Below, piece after piece: positions 23,211 to 32,710 of a DNA stretch of 64,000 nt (position 1 is its first letter; every line of letters starts with the position of its first letter). The position numbers were made by a program, and so were the translations under genes. The notes under the pieces were generated by a model. That model saw nothing but the letters and a program-made list of their open reading frames with translations, was not told where the DNA came from and did not search any database. Source of the stretch: Pinus tabuliformis (taxonomy: Eukaryota; Streptophyta; Pinopsida; Pinales; Pinaceae); the NCBI GenBank assembly GCA_031772625.1, contig CM062804.1, positions 271,963,174 through 272,027,173 on the forward strand. The letters run 5' to 3'.

Positions 23211-24034
23211 ACCCCCTTGAGCTATGTCAAGCTATTGTCTTCGTAAAAAAGTGATTTTGTTCTTTCTTTTTAATGGAAATGTGATCCATTATTCAATTTA
23301 TTTATATGAGAGAATCCCTAGGATATTAATTTTGGCGACTTAACAAAACAAAATATAAACTAATTATTTATGCCATTAATTTTATTATTAATTTTTTTTA
23401 TATATACATATGTTTATGTGTGTTAGAAATTTAAATTAATTTTGACAAACTAATTATTTAGGCCGTTAATTTTATTATTATTTTTTATTTTCCAGAGGGG
23501 AATCCCTTATGAAAGAAGCTATATATATACATCATGGTACAATATTACATCAGAATATATCGTACATATGTCGCATCCAACAGCGACTCAACAATCACAT
23601 TCGCTGCACAGCAGCGCGTGAGCATGTATCGCAGATCGAAACCGGATGGGGAAGCTAATAACCAGCCGTCCCATTCATGCAGGATAACGACCACATACAA
23701 ATTATTATTTTTTATACATATACGTGTTGAAATTTAAATTAATTTTGGTAAATCTTTTAAACTTTTAAGTAGTTTCATACAAATATTTACATTTTGTTTC
23801 AAATTAAAAGTTCACAAAAATAATTAGAAAAACTTAACGAGTAATACAAAACGTTAAACCCATGATATCAAACCATTGCTATGGAAATTAGTAATAATCA
23901 TTTATAAGGAACTTTGCTTGTGCTGAGCTTCGGCACAGAAAAAAAAAAAGCGAAGCTTAGCTTCGCACAGCAAAGCTCGTCACAAATCAGTTTAATTTTA
24001 GCTGAACAATGGTAGGCCCTACATGAAATCACCA
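23211..24034. other. AT-rich spacer with short internal repeats
   Basis: A segment with gaaatttaaattaatttt occurs at about 23428 and 23730. A 17-base near-perfect palindrome (gcgaagct-t-agcttcgc) lies at 23950-23966. No coding sequence is supported; the 67-codon frame at 23534-23737 has no recognisable domain. Confidence 0.55.
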
Positions 24035-24040
24035 TTTAGC

Positions 24041-24140
24041 CATGTTGGTTGTGTTTAATGATGCATGGATTTCAAATTATTCAGCTGTATTTTATTAATA
24101 AATGAATGTGATTTACCATTTAGCCATATTGGTTATGTTT
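24041..24140. repeat. about 87-bp tandem duplication interrupted by the element at 24141
   Basis: Copy 1 runs from tagccatgttggttgtgttt through ttattaataaatgaatg. Copy 2 starts tagccatattggttatgttt at 24121 and resumes at 25114-25190 after the inserted element. The insertion therefore hit an already duplicated site. Confidence 0.85.
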
Positions 24141-25113
24141 TTCAGGAAGAAAAAACATGATATATTCATAAATGAAGATTACATATTGCAAATGTAAGAA
24201 GCATATGCAGGAACATGGCCTTAGCCACTAACAGAAATACTCCAAAAAAGTATCTAGAAAAGCCCTCAGACAGGGCAGCAGATAAATGAATAAACCCCAG
24301 AAAATCTGCTTAACAGATCCCAAATAGAGCCCCAAAAGGCCAATATTTGCCCCAGATAACAAGGCAATCCATCTATAAGGTGCAGAGGTGGTACCAATGC
24401 ACCAAGCAGACAAGCCTCTGTGGAAAGAGAGCAACCAGCACTAGATTTGTCCGCCCAATACGAAAGGAGAGGCACGAAATGAGGAAGAGAGCAGCAAAAG
24501 TAGCCACTCCTTCCCCGCCCCCTCAAACTCTCCGCCCGAATCAGACGAGAAACAGAGGAAGAAACACTGCCTCAAACATCCACATCTGCCTGCAGAAAAA
24601 GACCATCGAAATCATCCATAGAAGCGGCACGAAACAGAGCAGAGCGCTGCTGTTCCCTCAACGCTCCAAAGGATATGCCGTGGCTAGAACAATCCAAACT
24701 GCCGCCGAGAAGGAGAAGACCCACCGGAGCAGAGACGTCACCGGGGGCAGAGGCGGCAAGGGTAGCCACCTCGCCCCTGCTCAGAGAAAAACTAAAAGAC
24801 CAGAAGATGAAACGAGCCTGCGAGATGAAACCCTCTCTGCTTGCCTCTCGCCTCTCGACTCAGAAGAGCCCGCACCTCACGCCGTTCGCCGCTTGCCTCC
24901 GGAGAAACCCTGCAGAGTCGCCGCTTACCTTTGGAGAAGCCCTCGTTGCCTGTGGTGAAGCCCTCGCTCGCCTCTGGTGAAGCCTCACGCTGCTCACCTC
25001 TGGAGAAACCCAAATTTTGTGAAGCCCTCGCCGCCTGTGGAGAAGCCCTCGTTCGCCTCAGGTGAAGCCTCGCCGCAACTCCCCTCACCAAACCCTCAAC
25101 GCTCACATTTAAA
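24141..25113 (-). mobile_element. retroposed element without recognised ORF (family member B)
   Basis: A 973-bp segment flanked by the perfect 19-bp duplication agccatattggttatgttt (24122-24140 and 25114-25132). On the minus strand its 3' end has a very short A stretch, and its last blocks match member A (tgcatatgc, tgtaatct-like). The 5' part is a GC-rich minisatellite. Its open frames (up to 203 codons plus, 104 minus) are by-products of GC richness and repeats; no endonuclease, RT or gag motif is present. Confidence 0.8.
24880..25085. repeat. GC-rich minisatellite inside element B
   Basis: Irregular units of about 25-35 bases built on 'gaagccctcg-cgcct-tgg(t/a)gaag', at least six units. 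It makes open frames on both strands that should not be read as genes. Confidence 0.75.
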
Positions 25114-25189
25114 AGCCATATTGGTTATGTTTAATGATGCATGGATTTTAAATTATTCAGCGTTATTTTATTAATAAATGAACGTTATT

Positions 25190-25574
25190 CACTTCTCTGT
25201 CTCATATTTGGTGTGGGTTGTTAAAAGTAGCTGGTCAATTTTTTTTGGAAAAATTTCAGTAATAATGTTTAAATCATATTTTTATAGTAAAAATAAATTC
25301 AACACCATAAAAAACATCAGAATACCAATTTTGAAATTTGAAAACAGTAACTTAAATTCACAAAGATCTCTAATCAATTTTATTAAAATCTCACTGAAAT
25401 TTCTATAATTTCAAAACAAATTTACAAACCAGTTAAACTACGAGCTACACATTTAGACACAAAGCTTGTGCTAAAGTTCCTTCTATCCAGAACCTCTACG
25501 CGATGAACTTCCTCCCAATGAACTGCCACACAATTTTTTTTTTCCCAAACTTCATTTTACTTTATTTATAAAAA
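25190..25574. other. AT-rich spacer
   Basis: No feature seen apart from the LINE target duplication at its right end. Confidence 0.6.
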
Positions 25575-25589
25575 CATTAATATATTATG
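25575..25589. repeat. LINE target-site duplication, left copy
   Basis: cattaatatattatg, identical to 32696-32710. The site is AT-rich, as expected for an L1-type endonuclease. Confidence 0.93.
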
Positions 25590-25870
25590 GAAAATTCTGG
25601 ACTACCTTCTAACAAGAGCGCTGGTGCGATGGAGACCTCCCGCCTCTGGAAGCCCTGAGCCTCTGACTGCGCTTGGCAGGCCCGCTGCCGGGCTGCAGCC
25701 CCCGCTGCGTGCCTCCTCCACCGCTGACTGCCTTCCCTGCATCCTGGGCCTTCTGCCCTGTCTCCTTCAGATCGCGCTGCCCCTGCGGGCAGCCTCCTGC
25801 TGCTCCCTCTCAGCTGGGCCTCCTGCCCCTCCCTTCTTTCTCCCGCCATCAGAGGAGCTCCCCTGGCACG
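25590..25870 (+). promoter_or_regulatory. LINE 5' untranslated region
   Basis: About 280 bases, strongly GC-rich compared with the AT-rich flank, with many Pro/Ala/Leu-coding-like repeats of no clear meaning. Plant LINEs carry an internal promoter here; no specific box is identified. Confidence 0.6.
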
Positions 25871-27100
25871 ATGGGCTCTCCCGACTCTGGACAGACTGAC
25901 CTGGAGAAAGCTTTGCAACTCTCATTCCAGAGAACAACTCTGAAAGGATCCGACCTACCGCCTCAAAATTTATCAAAAAGCTTGATGAAATCCCGGAAAT
26001 CCCTCTCCCCCCAACCCTTCCAAGGAGATCCGCTGTAGCCTTGGCAGAACGTGGTCTGGTTGGACAGTTTACGGGGTTATGGCCCTCCCCTCGAACGGTT
26101 CAACGTTGGGTGGAAAGAAACTGGAACGCCATGGTTCAGGGGAAAATTGCGATAAGGTTCTGTGGAAGAGGCTTCTTCACCTTCCTCTTCGAAACAGTGG
26201 AGGATCGCAATCTAATCTTCAGGAATGGACCATATTTCATGGACACCAGAGGCCTTTACCTCAATCGCTGGACCCCGGACTTCGACCCAGAAATGGATGT
26301 TCCCAACGCAGTCCCTGTATGGGTTCGCCTTCCGCATCTGCCGCTTCACTGCTGGGCCGATGAATCAGTTAGAGCAATCGGAAACGCAATAGGAAAATAC
26401 GTGGACAGATCGGAGCCAAAAGAAAACATGCATGCTTGTGCGAGGATCTGCGTGGAAGTGGATCTGGGCAAAGGGCTACCAGAGGCAGTCAACTCAGAGT
26501 GGATCAGTGGACGCATATCCAGCAGGTGGACTACGAGCAACTCCCCTTTAAATGTAAGGTATGTCATGAATATGGTCATTTTGCAAATAGGTGCTCTAAA
26601 GCTAGACCAGAAATTAATGCCAACTCTGAATCCCAAGAGGAAGCATGGGAAGTTGTCAGGAAAAAAAAGAAGTCAAACCCTCCCCCTGAACAGAGGTGCC
26701 CTATTCCGAAACCCCTCCCCTCTCCTCTGTCCCCGCAAGCATGGACCAATCCATCCCCTCATCCTCCAATCCCTTTGAAACCCTAGCCTCAGAGGAACCC
26801 TCATCTCCCCCTCCATCCCCCAAGGGCAACAGAACCTCCCCCTCCTCCCCCCCCCAGGCTTCCCCTCCTCATACAGTGGAAAGGATCTTAACAAGAAACA
26901 AAACAAAAGAAAACATTGCAGCCACGGATCCACCAAGGAAAGTTGGAAGAAAATCGAACAAGGAAATAAGAGACGAGAATGCAGCAAAAGAGATGACCAC
27001 AGGAACTCAGCAACCAATAGACACATACCTGGACAAGAATAAGGGAAGTGGCGAGAAGATGAAGGAGAAAAGTGGGACTCACAACAAAACAGGTAAATGA
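25871..27100 (+). pseudogene. LINE ORF1 (DUF4283 + CCHC), three frame changes
   Basis: ORF1 is the RNA-binding protein of the LINE particle. The likely start is the ATG at 25871 (MGSPDSGQTDLEKAL). The frame changes at about 25930-25990 into the DUF4283 domain (landmarks 'NWNAMVQGKIAIRFCGRGFFTF', 'GPYFMD--GLYL--W-PDF', 'VWVRLPHLPLHCW', 'ICVEVDLGKGLPEAV' in successive pieces). It changes again at about 26485-26497 into the zinc knuckle C-x2-C-x4-H-x4-C at 26553-26594. A third change at about 26690-26740 enters a Pro/Ser-rich, then basic C-terminus containing 'SNPFETL' and ending TGA at 27098-27100. The stop overlaps the ORF2 ATG. The shifts could be mutation or indel errors in the assembly. Confidence 0.85.
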
Positions 27101-30100
27101 TGAATTTGGTCTCTTGGAACTGTAGGGGGATGGGCTCCTCCCTTAAAGCAAATGCAGTCCGAGATCTCATCAAAACAGAACAACCAGACTTCCTCCTACT
27201 CCAGGAGACCAAAATCAGTGATCAAGAATTTCAAAACAGCATTTCAAAAAACAGAAGGTACGAAGGAATAGCCACGAGCGCCTTAGGAGCCTCAGGAGGC
27301 TTAGGAGTAATGTGGAAAAAAAGCAATTGGAATCTCATAAGTAACAATCAAAACAGATGGTGGATTAGAATTGACATGCAAAGTTCAGATCAAAAGGAGG
27401 AATTTACAATCTATAATGTGTATGCACCTCCCCACTTCAGAGACAAAGCCACATGCTGGGATTCTTTGAAAGCAGACATCGAGACCTCACAAGGGAGGAA
27501 GATCTTCCTAGGAGGAGACTTGAACCTAATTAGGAACGCAGAAGAAAAACTAGGAGGGAAGTATTTCACAGATCCTTTCAGAGACAAATTGGAGGAAATC
27601 ATCCAAGCTCACAAATTCATAGACATCCCTCCCCAAAATGGCCGTTACACATGGTCAAATAAAAGGACAGGCAGGAGTAATATCAAAGAGAGACTTGACA
27701 GAATTCTTGTTCAGGAGAGTGCAGCAATCAACTTTCAAAGGATCCACAGTTCAATCATACAGGGATTCACTTCGGATCATAAGCTTGTGGCGCTGCACTT
27801 GGAGAAAGAGGAGGACCTGGGCCCGCTTCCATTCAAATATAACAAGGTCTGGGACGCCAACGAGGATTTCAAAACCCTGGTAAAAGAAACATGGAGGACA
27901 GAGATAACAGGCTCTCCACATTTTGTTTGGGAATCAAAGATTAAACAACTAAGGATTGCCATAAAAAACTGGGCGAGAAACTACGCAAATGAGGAAAGGA
28001 TGGCAAAAAACGAGCTGCAAAGAAACTTGGAGAAATGGAACCAGGATAAGGAGACAGTCCAAGAAACGGAAGAAGATCAAAAGGTAGAAGGTGAGCTGTA
28101 CAAAGCATTATATAACCAGCACCGAAAAGAAGAGGAAGAGCTAAGGCAAAAGTCTAGATGCCTCTGGCTCAACTCGGGGGATAAAAATACATCGTTCTTC
28201 CACAATTGTCTCAAGGTAAGGAGAGCTGGGAATAATATAGATAAGATAACGTTCAATGAGAAAGAGATAACAGAGAGAGAGGAAATTAAGGAGGCTGCCT
28301 CAAACCATTTCCAATCACTGCTCTCAGCTGACCCTCAGTACAAAGACAACCCAGATTTCATCAACATCATCGAAAGGAAGGTTACAGAAGCTCAAAACAA
28401 CGATTTGGATAAAGAAATATCCATAGAAGAGGTAGAATGGTCAATCAACAACATGCCCCTTGACAAAGCTCCAGGGCCGGACGGCTTCACGGTAAGTTTC
28501 TATAAAACTCATTGGGAAATCATCAAAAAAGATTTTCTCAGAATGGTGAGAAACTTCCACCTAAAAAGCAAATTGGGCAGCAGTGTCAAATCCTCGTTTC
28601 TAGCCCTCATCCCAAAAGAGCCAAGCCCCCAATCTTTTGATAGGTTCAGACCTATCTCTTTATGCAACGTATCATATAAAATCATCTCAAAGATTCTGGC
28701 AAATAGGCTGAAACAAATTCTACCCTCAATCATCTCGGACAACCAAGGTGGGTTCCTCCCTAAGAGACACATAACTGATAATGTAATTCTGATACAAGAG
28801 GCAATACACAGCAGTATAGCTAGAAATGAGAAAGGCATGATAATAAAGCTGGACATGGCAAGCGCTTTTGACAGGGTAAACCACTCCTTTTTGGAGACTG
28901 TGCTTGCAAAATTCGGGGTTTCAGGGCATTTCATTAATAGGGTCATGGAATGTGTCTCACAGAACTGGACAGCCCCGCTAATCAATGGGAGGCCATGCAG
29001 AGCTTTCAAAAGCACTAGAGGATTGAGGCAAGGCTGCCCTCTCTCCCCCTTCCTCTATATTATCATGGCGGAAACCCTAAGTTTGCATCTGGAAAACAAG
29101 AGAAGGCTGAAGGAAATAACTGGAGTGGACATAATCAGAGGAGCTAAAGGGATCAACCACTCCCTATTCGCAGATGACACGCTGCTAATAGGTGGAGCCT
29201 CAAGCCTTATGGCAAGGAGATTCAAGGCCATCCTTGATCTCTTCCTTCAAGCCTCGGGGGGCAAATTAAACAACAACAAATGCAAGATATATACCTGGAA
29301 CGTCCCAAGATATATAACTCAAAGGATCTCTATGATTTTGGAAATCCCAGCCCAATCAAGCTGGTCACACTTTATGTATTTAGGACTTCCGCTGGCTAGA
29401 GAGTCAATCAAAAGTGAAGTATGGGTCAAACTAGTTGAGAAGCTGAGAGGAAAACTTCAAGGTTGGGGGATGCACTGGCTCAATCTGGCTGGTAGAACAA
29501 TCCTTATCAAATCCATCCTTTCAGCCCTCCCTATCTACCAATTCGCCATAACGCTTGCCCCTTCAAGCATTCACAAACATATGGAGCTGATCCTTAGAAG
29601 CTTCCTATGGAAGGGAGGAAAGCAAGAAACGAAAAAATTCAGCCTTGTAAAGTGGGAAAAGGTCATCCTTCCCATAGAAAAAGGTGGCTTGGGAATTAGA
29701 GTTCCCAGACTGGCAAACTTGGCAATGGGATTCAAGCTAATATGGAGAATCTTAACCGAGAAGGGTTCCTGGTGGGCAGAGGTTCTCAAAAAGAAATATC
29801 TGAATGGGAGCAATAGCAATATACTCTCAGATACAATCTCAGAAAGGCAGTGCACCCCGGTCTGGAAGCTGATCAAAAAAACTTTGCCTCTCCTCAAGTC
29901 TCATATCTCCAAAGTCCCAGGCAACGGGAAACAAACCAGCATTTGGAGGGATAGAATAATGGGCCAGGAAGCCAAGGAAAAGCTCCCACACCTGAGGCCG
30001 TTGCAGCAGTGGATGTTTGATACAAATCTCACAACCCTCTTTGACATCTCAAATTGGGATCATGACAGCTGGAAAGGATGGAAAATTAGGCACCTCCCTG

Positions 30101-31341
30101 AAGGACTAAAGGATCTTTGGAATAATCTCAAACTCTCATTGGCAGGAGCAACTCCTTCAAGCATAGTGAAAGATGAAAGCTACATATGGGATCCTAATGG
30201 AGGCAATTATTCGGTCAAGGAAGGTTATAAAGCGCTCCAAAACCAAGCAGTGTTAAACAACTGGCAATACCACAAGAATGCCTGGAAAATCGAGAGCCTT
30301 CCGAAGATCAAACTCTTTAATTGGACCTTGCTCCATGGCAAGCTCCTAACAGCAGAAAATCTGAAAAAAAAGGGGATCCAGGGGCCTTCAATTTGTACTA
30401 TGTGCAGGAAAGAGGAAGAAAACCTTAACCATCTCTTCATAGAGTGCCCAATAGCCTCTTCCTGCTGGAAACTTATAACCAGTCCTCTTGAGATTGGGGC
30501 TCTACCCAATCAGGTCTCTCTCCTTCAGAAAGGCTGGGGGAAACTCTTCCCCTTCGCAAACAAAAACATGATCCTCGCCAAGAGACTCTGGTCCAGCATT
30601 CCTTCCAACCTCTGCTGGCAGTTATGGCTAGCCAGAAACGCAAGCATTTTCAAAGATAAAAAACCTAGTGTCCCAAGCATCCTGGCCAAAACTATTGCGC
30701 TTATAACTGAAACTATCGAAGCTAATGGGATCCAACATGCAGATCCGGACTACACAGTCGAGCAGGTGAAAGAATGGATCCAAAGATTCAATTACAGGAT
30801 AAAACCAAAATGCAAGCCAATTAAAGGATCTGGACAGAAGGAATGGAAGATCAGAGGGTCAAAAGAGGAAGTAAACAACTGGATTCAAAGGCAAAAGATG
30901 TACACGCTCCACTTTGATGGGGCCTCAAAGAACAATCCAGGCATAGCTGGAGCAGGGGGAGTAATAAGGGACCCTCAAGGGAGAACGATGGTCACATATG
31001 AATGGAGCTTGGGGACCTTGTCAAACAACAAAGCAGAAGCATACAGCCTCCTAATGGGGACCTCCATAGCGTGGAAGATGGGCATTCATGACCTCCTCGT
31101 GTTGGGGGACTCAGCTATCCTTATAGCAGCCATGAACACGGGGAATAACTTCAACCAATGTGCACTGAACAGAATAAAAGACAGAATTTTGGAACAAGTT
31201 AGGGGTATGAGCAACGTGACCTATAAACACGTCCTCAGAATTCACAACTCGACAGCAGATGAGCTGGCTAATAAGGCCATAAGAAGACCCACGGGCCAGG
31301 TGAGGGAGAATGAGGAAATCTATGAACATGATATCCCTTAG
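27097..31341 (+). CDS. LINE ORF2: endonuclease, reverse transcriptase, RNase H
   Basis: Uninterrupted 1414-codon frame. It starts at ATG 27097, overlapping the ORF1 stop in ATGA; a second ATG follows at once. Domains in order: apurinic-type endonuclease, residues about 1-230 ('SWNCRGMGS', 'LLLQETK', 'GGDLNLI', 'TSDHKLV'); reverse transcriptase, about 450-760 ('PGPDGFT', 'FRPISLCN' near 516, 'KLDMASAFDRV' near 585, 'RGLRQGCPLSP', and the active site 'FADD' near 691, where Phe replaces the commoner Tyr); Cys/His zf-RVT, about 1069-1124 ('LFNW', C-x2-C, H-x4-C); RNase H, about 1270-1395, with Asp in 'FDGASKNNPG', Glu in 'NNKAEA', Asp in 'GDS' and Asp in 'TADELAN'. The protein nicks the target, copies the LINE RNA there and may degrade the hybrid. 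All catalytic residues are visible, so it may be active. Confidence 0.96.
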   Translation: MMNLVSWNCRGMGSSLKANAVRDLIKTEQPDFLLLQETKISDQEFQNSISKNRRYEGIATSALGASGGLGVMWKKSNWNLISNNQNRWWIRIDMQSSDQKEEFTIYNVYAPPHFRDKATCWDSLKADIETSQGRKIFLGGDLNLIRNAEEKLGGKYFTDPFRDKLEEIIQAHKFIDIPPQNGRYTWSNKRTGRSNIKERLDRILVQESAAINFQRIHSSIIQGFTSDHKLVALHLEKEEDLGPLPFKYNKVWDANEDFKTLVKETWRTEITGSPHFVWESKIKQLRIAIKNWARNYANEERMAKNELQRNLEKWNQDKETVQETEEDQKVEGELYKALYNQHRKEEEELRQKSRCLWLNSGDKNTSFFHNCLKVRRAGNNIDKITFNEKEITEREEIKEAASNHFQSLLSADPQYKDNPDFINIIERKVTEAQNNDLDKEISIEEVEWSINNMPLDKAPGPDGFTVSFYKTHWEIIKKDFLRMVRNFHLKSKLGSSVKSSFLALIPKEPSPQSFDRFRPISLCNVSYKIISKILANRLKQILPSIISDNQGGFLPKRHITDNVILIQEAIHSSIARNEKGMIIKLDMASAFDRVNHSFLETVLAKFGVSGHFINRVMECVSQNWTAPLINGRPCRAFKSTRGLRQGCPLSPFLYIIMAETLSLHLENKRRLKEITGVDIIRGAKGINHSLFADDTLLIGGASSLMARRFKAILDLFLQASGGKLNNNKCKIYTWNVPRYITQRISMILEIPAQSSWSHFMYLGLPLARESIKSEVWVKLVEKLRGKLQGWGMHWLNLAGRTILIKSILSALPIYQFAITLAPSSIHKHMELILRSFLWKGGKQETKKFSLVKWEKVILPIEKGGLGIRVPRLANLAMGFKLIWRILTEKGSWWAEVLKKKYLNGSNSNILSDTISERQCTPVWKLIKKTLPLLKSHISKVPGNGKQTSIWRDRIMGQEAKEKLPHLRPLQQWMFDTNLTTLFDISNWDHDSWKGWKIRHLPEGLKDLWNNLKLSLAGATPSSIVKDESYIWDPNGGNYSVKEGYKALQNQAVLNNWQYHKNAWKIESLPKIKLFNWTLLHGKLLTAENLKKKGIQGPSICTMCRKEEENLNHLFIECPIASSCWKLITSPLEIGALPNQVSLLQKGWGKLFPFANKNMILAKRLWSSIPSNLCWQLWLARNASIFKDKKPSVPSILAKTIALITETIEANGIQHADPDYTVEQVKEWIQRFNYRIKPKCKPIKGSGQKEWKIRGSKEEVNNWIQRQKMYTLHFDGASKNNPGIAGAGGVIRDPQGRTMVTYEWSLGTLSNNKAEAYSLLMGTSIAWKMGIHDLLVLGDSAILIAAMNTGNNFNQCALNRIKDRILEQVRGMSNVTYKHVLRIHNSTADELANKAIRRPTGQVRENEEIYEHDIP

Positions 31342-32470
31342 TCAACTCATGATCCCTATGTATCTGACTAAAAGTCACCTCAGGCATCTAACTCGAGACA
31401 ACAGATCAGGGCAACGGCGATCTTCTGTTCTCCAAATCCCTCTCGACTGCCAAAACTGGGGAAACAGGACGGGGAATCGGCCTCAGGATCCGAGCAGTGA
31501 AGAAATCAACAGTGGTTCTTTACGAAACACCTCAGGAAGTGATAGAAGGCGGGATCGCGCCCATGCCGGTTTCAGATTACAAGGACTGAGACATATCACC
31601 TCAAATCACTTGTTGACAGACAAGATCAGATCCTCCACTCCCAATCACGAGTGGGAGAACGTCCGTTTCAGCCTTTTAAATCTCAGCAAGCACACTATGG
31701 TTCTCACAACCCATCACAATCTCAGTGAGAGACGGAGAGCTCTTTTGGATCGGAGGCAGGGCCAAGGCGGTCTCCTTCACAGCAGCAAGGCCAGCATTGG
31801 GGATCAAAGAAACTCTGAGACCCTCTCAGCGGACGGCAATCGTTGGCATTTCTCCGCACACTGTGGCAGCTGGTATCGATTGTGGCACTACATTTCGAGG
31901 GGAGACTTAACCGGTTTCCCTCTGCGCAGGGTAAACAATCTTCCCCTTATCTGTGTTCTTTATAAGACTAACTATTGGGCTTGTTTTTCAAGCAGTGTCC
32001 GCAATCAACAACAGGGCCCTTATCTCCACTCTGCTCTAGTCAATCAGTTCGGCCACATAAACGGCAAGCCTCCTAACTCCTTTGCATTTGACAAAGCTGA
32101 CATCGCTCCTAGCGAGATGGCTGATCAGAACAACCAGCCAGCCAACCAGCAGCAACCAAGGAACCCAATGGACAACATCTTCAATAACAGAGAGTGTCAT
32201 ATGTGCAAGGCACATGTTGTTATGATTAACGCCCTGAAGAAGCAAGTGAAAGAACTAACGGAGGACTTCCACGCGGATAGAAACTCTAAGCGAAAGAAGC
32301 TGGAGAAGAGGAAAAAAGACATTGAAGACCTCAAGGATCGCTGCATACACATGGAAGCAGTAATAGACCACCTCCGCACCTTAACAGAAAGCCAGCAAGG
32401 AGAAGCTTCAACAAGAGTGAGCAGGGGGGAACCACTCCCTGATGACTCGGTCACCCAACACTCCCCTTAA
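31310..32470 (+). CDS. LINE third frame (candidate ORF3), unknown function
   Basis: A 386-codon open frame in a different register from ORF2, overlapping its last 32 bases. The first 250 residues are Arg/Ser/His-rich without a domain. Residues 270-386 look like a real protein: a Met at 32117 in good context (gag-ATG-G) begins 'MADQNNQPANQQQPRNPMDN', then C-x2-C-x2-H ('CHMCKAH'). A long Lys/Glu/Asp-rich coiled coil follows ('LKKQVKELTEDF' through 'MEAVIDHLRTL') and a short acidic tail. Either the whole frame or only the last 117 codons is translated. A candidate role is RNA binding or oligomerisation (inference). Plant L1 elements usually have two ORFs, so this is unusual; the related fragment at 11-12.5 kb may carry a decayed version. 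Confidence 0.6.
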   Translation: MRKSMNMISLSQLMIPMYLTKSHLRHLTRDNRSGQRRSSVLQIPLDCQNWGNRTGNRPQDPSSEEINSGSLRNTSGSDRRRDRAHAGFRLQGLRHITSNHLLTDKIRSSTPNHEWENVRFSLLNLSKHTMVLTTHHNLSERRRALLDRRQGQGGLLHSSKASIGDQRNSETLSADGNRWHFSAHCGSWYRLWHYISRGDLTGFPLRRVNNLPLICVLYKTNYWACFSSSVRNQQQGPYLHSALVNQFGHINGKPPNSFAFDKADIAPSEMADQNNQPANQQQPRNPMDNIFNNRECHMCKAHVVMINALKKQVKELTEDFHADRNSKRKKLEKRKKDIEDLKDRCIHMEAVIDHLRTLTESQQGEASTRVSRGEPLPDDSVTQHSP

Positions 32471-32695
32471 CCCATATGCACTGCAACTTTAGTTGGATAG
32501 GAGGATCTTTTGTAAGGCAATATAGCCGTTTATGTTCAGCTTTAAGTGTAGTTAAGAGGAGCCCCGAGAACTATGGGTCTGTGAACCCAATTTTGAATAT
32601 CAGCTCTCGGAACTCCCCCCTTATTGTAATAGATATTTGAATTACAAGTTTTATAATATACAAGTAGACGATGTTGTTAAAAAAAAAAAAAAAAA
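32471..32695 (+). other. LINE 3' untranslated region and poly-A
   Basis: About 208 bases after the third frame, then about 17 A. Contains 'agccccgagaactatgggtc' and 'agctctcggaac', which can pair imperfectly into a stem. This may be a recognition structure (inference). Confidence 0.7.
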
Positions 32696-32710
32696 CATTA
32701 ATATATTATG
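32696..32710. repeat. LINE target-site duplication, right copy
   Basis: cattaatatattatg, identical to 25575-25589, directly after the A run. Confidence 0.93.

Larger units (their letters stand above)
25590..32695 (+). mobile_element. full-length plant LINE (L1-like, with RNase H)
   Basis: A 7106-bp element bounded by a perfect 15-bp target duplication and ending in a run of about 17 A (32679-32695). Order: GC-rich 5' leader, ORF1 (DUF4283 plus zinc knuckle, frameshifted), intact ORF2, a third long frame overlapping the ORF2 end, 3' untranslated region, poly-A. The layout of EN-RT-Cys/His-RNase H in ORF2 is that of plant L1 elements that carry an added archaeal-like RNase H domain. The perfect duplication, intact ORF2 and clean tail make this the youngest insertion in the window. 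ORF1 frameshifts mean it probably cannot supply all its own proteins. Confidence 0.95.

Noticed and set aside
24347..24980. 203- and 101-codon plus-strand frames
   Set aside because: They lie inside a GC-rich non-autonomous retroposon on the opposite strand and partly in its minisatellite; open frames arise from lack of AT-rich stops.
25577..25918. 113-codon minus-strand frame in the LINE leader
   Set aside because: GC-rich shadow of the LINE 5' region; no domain.
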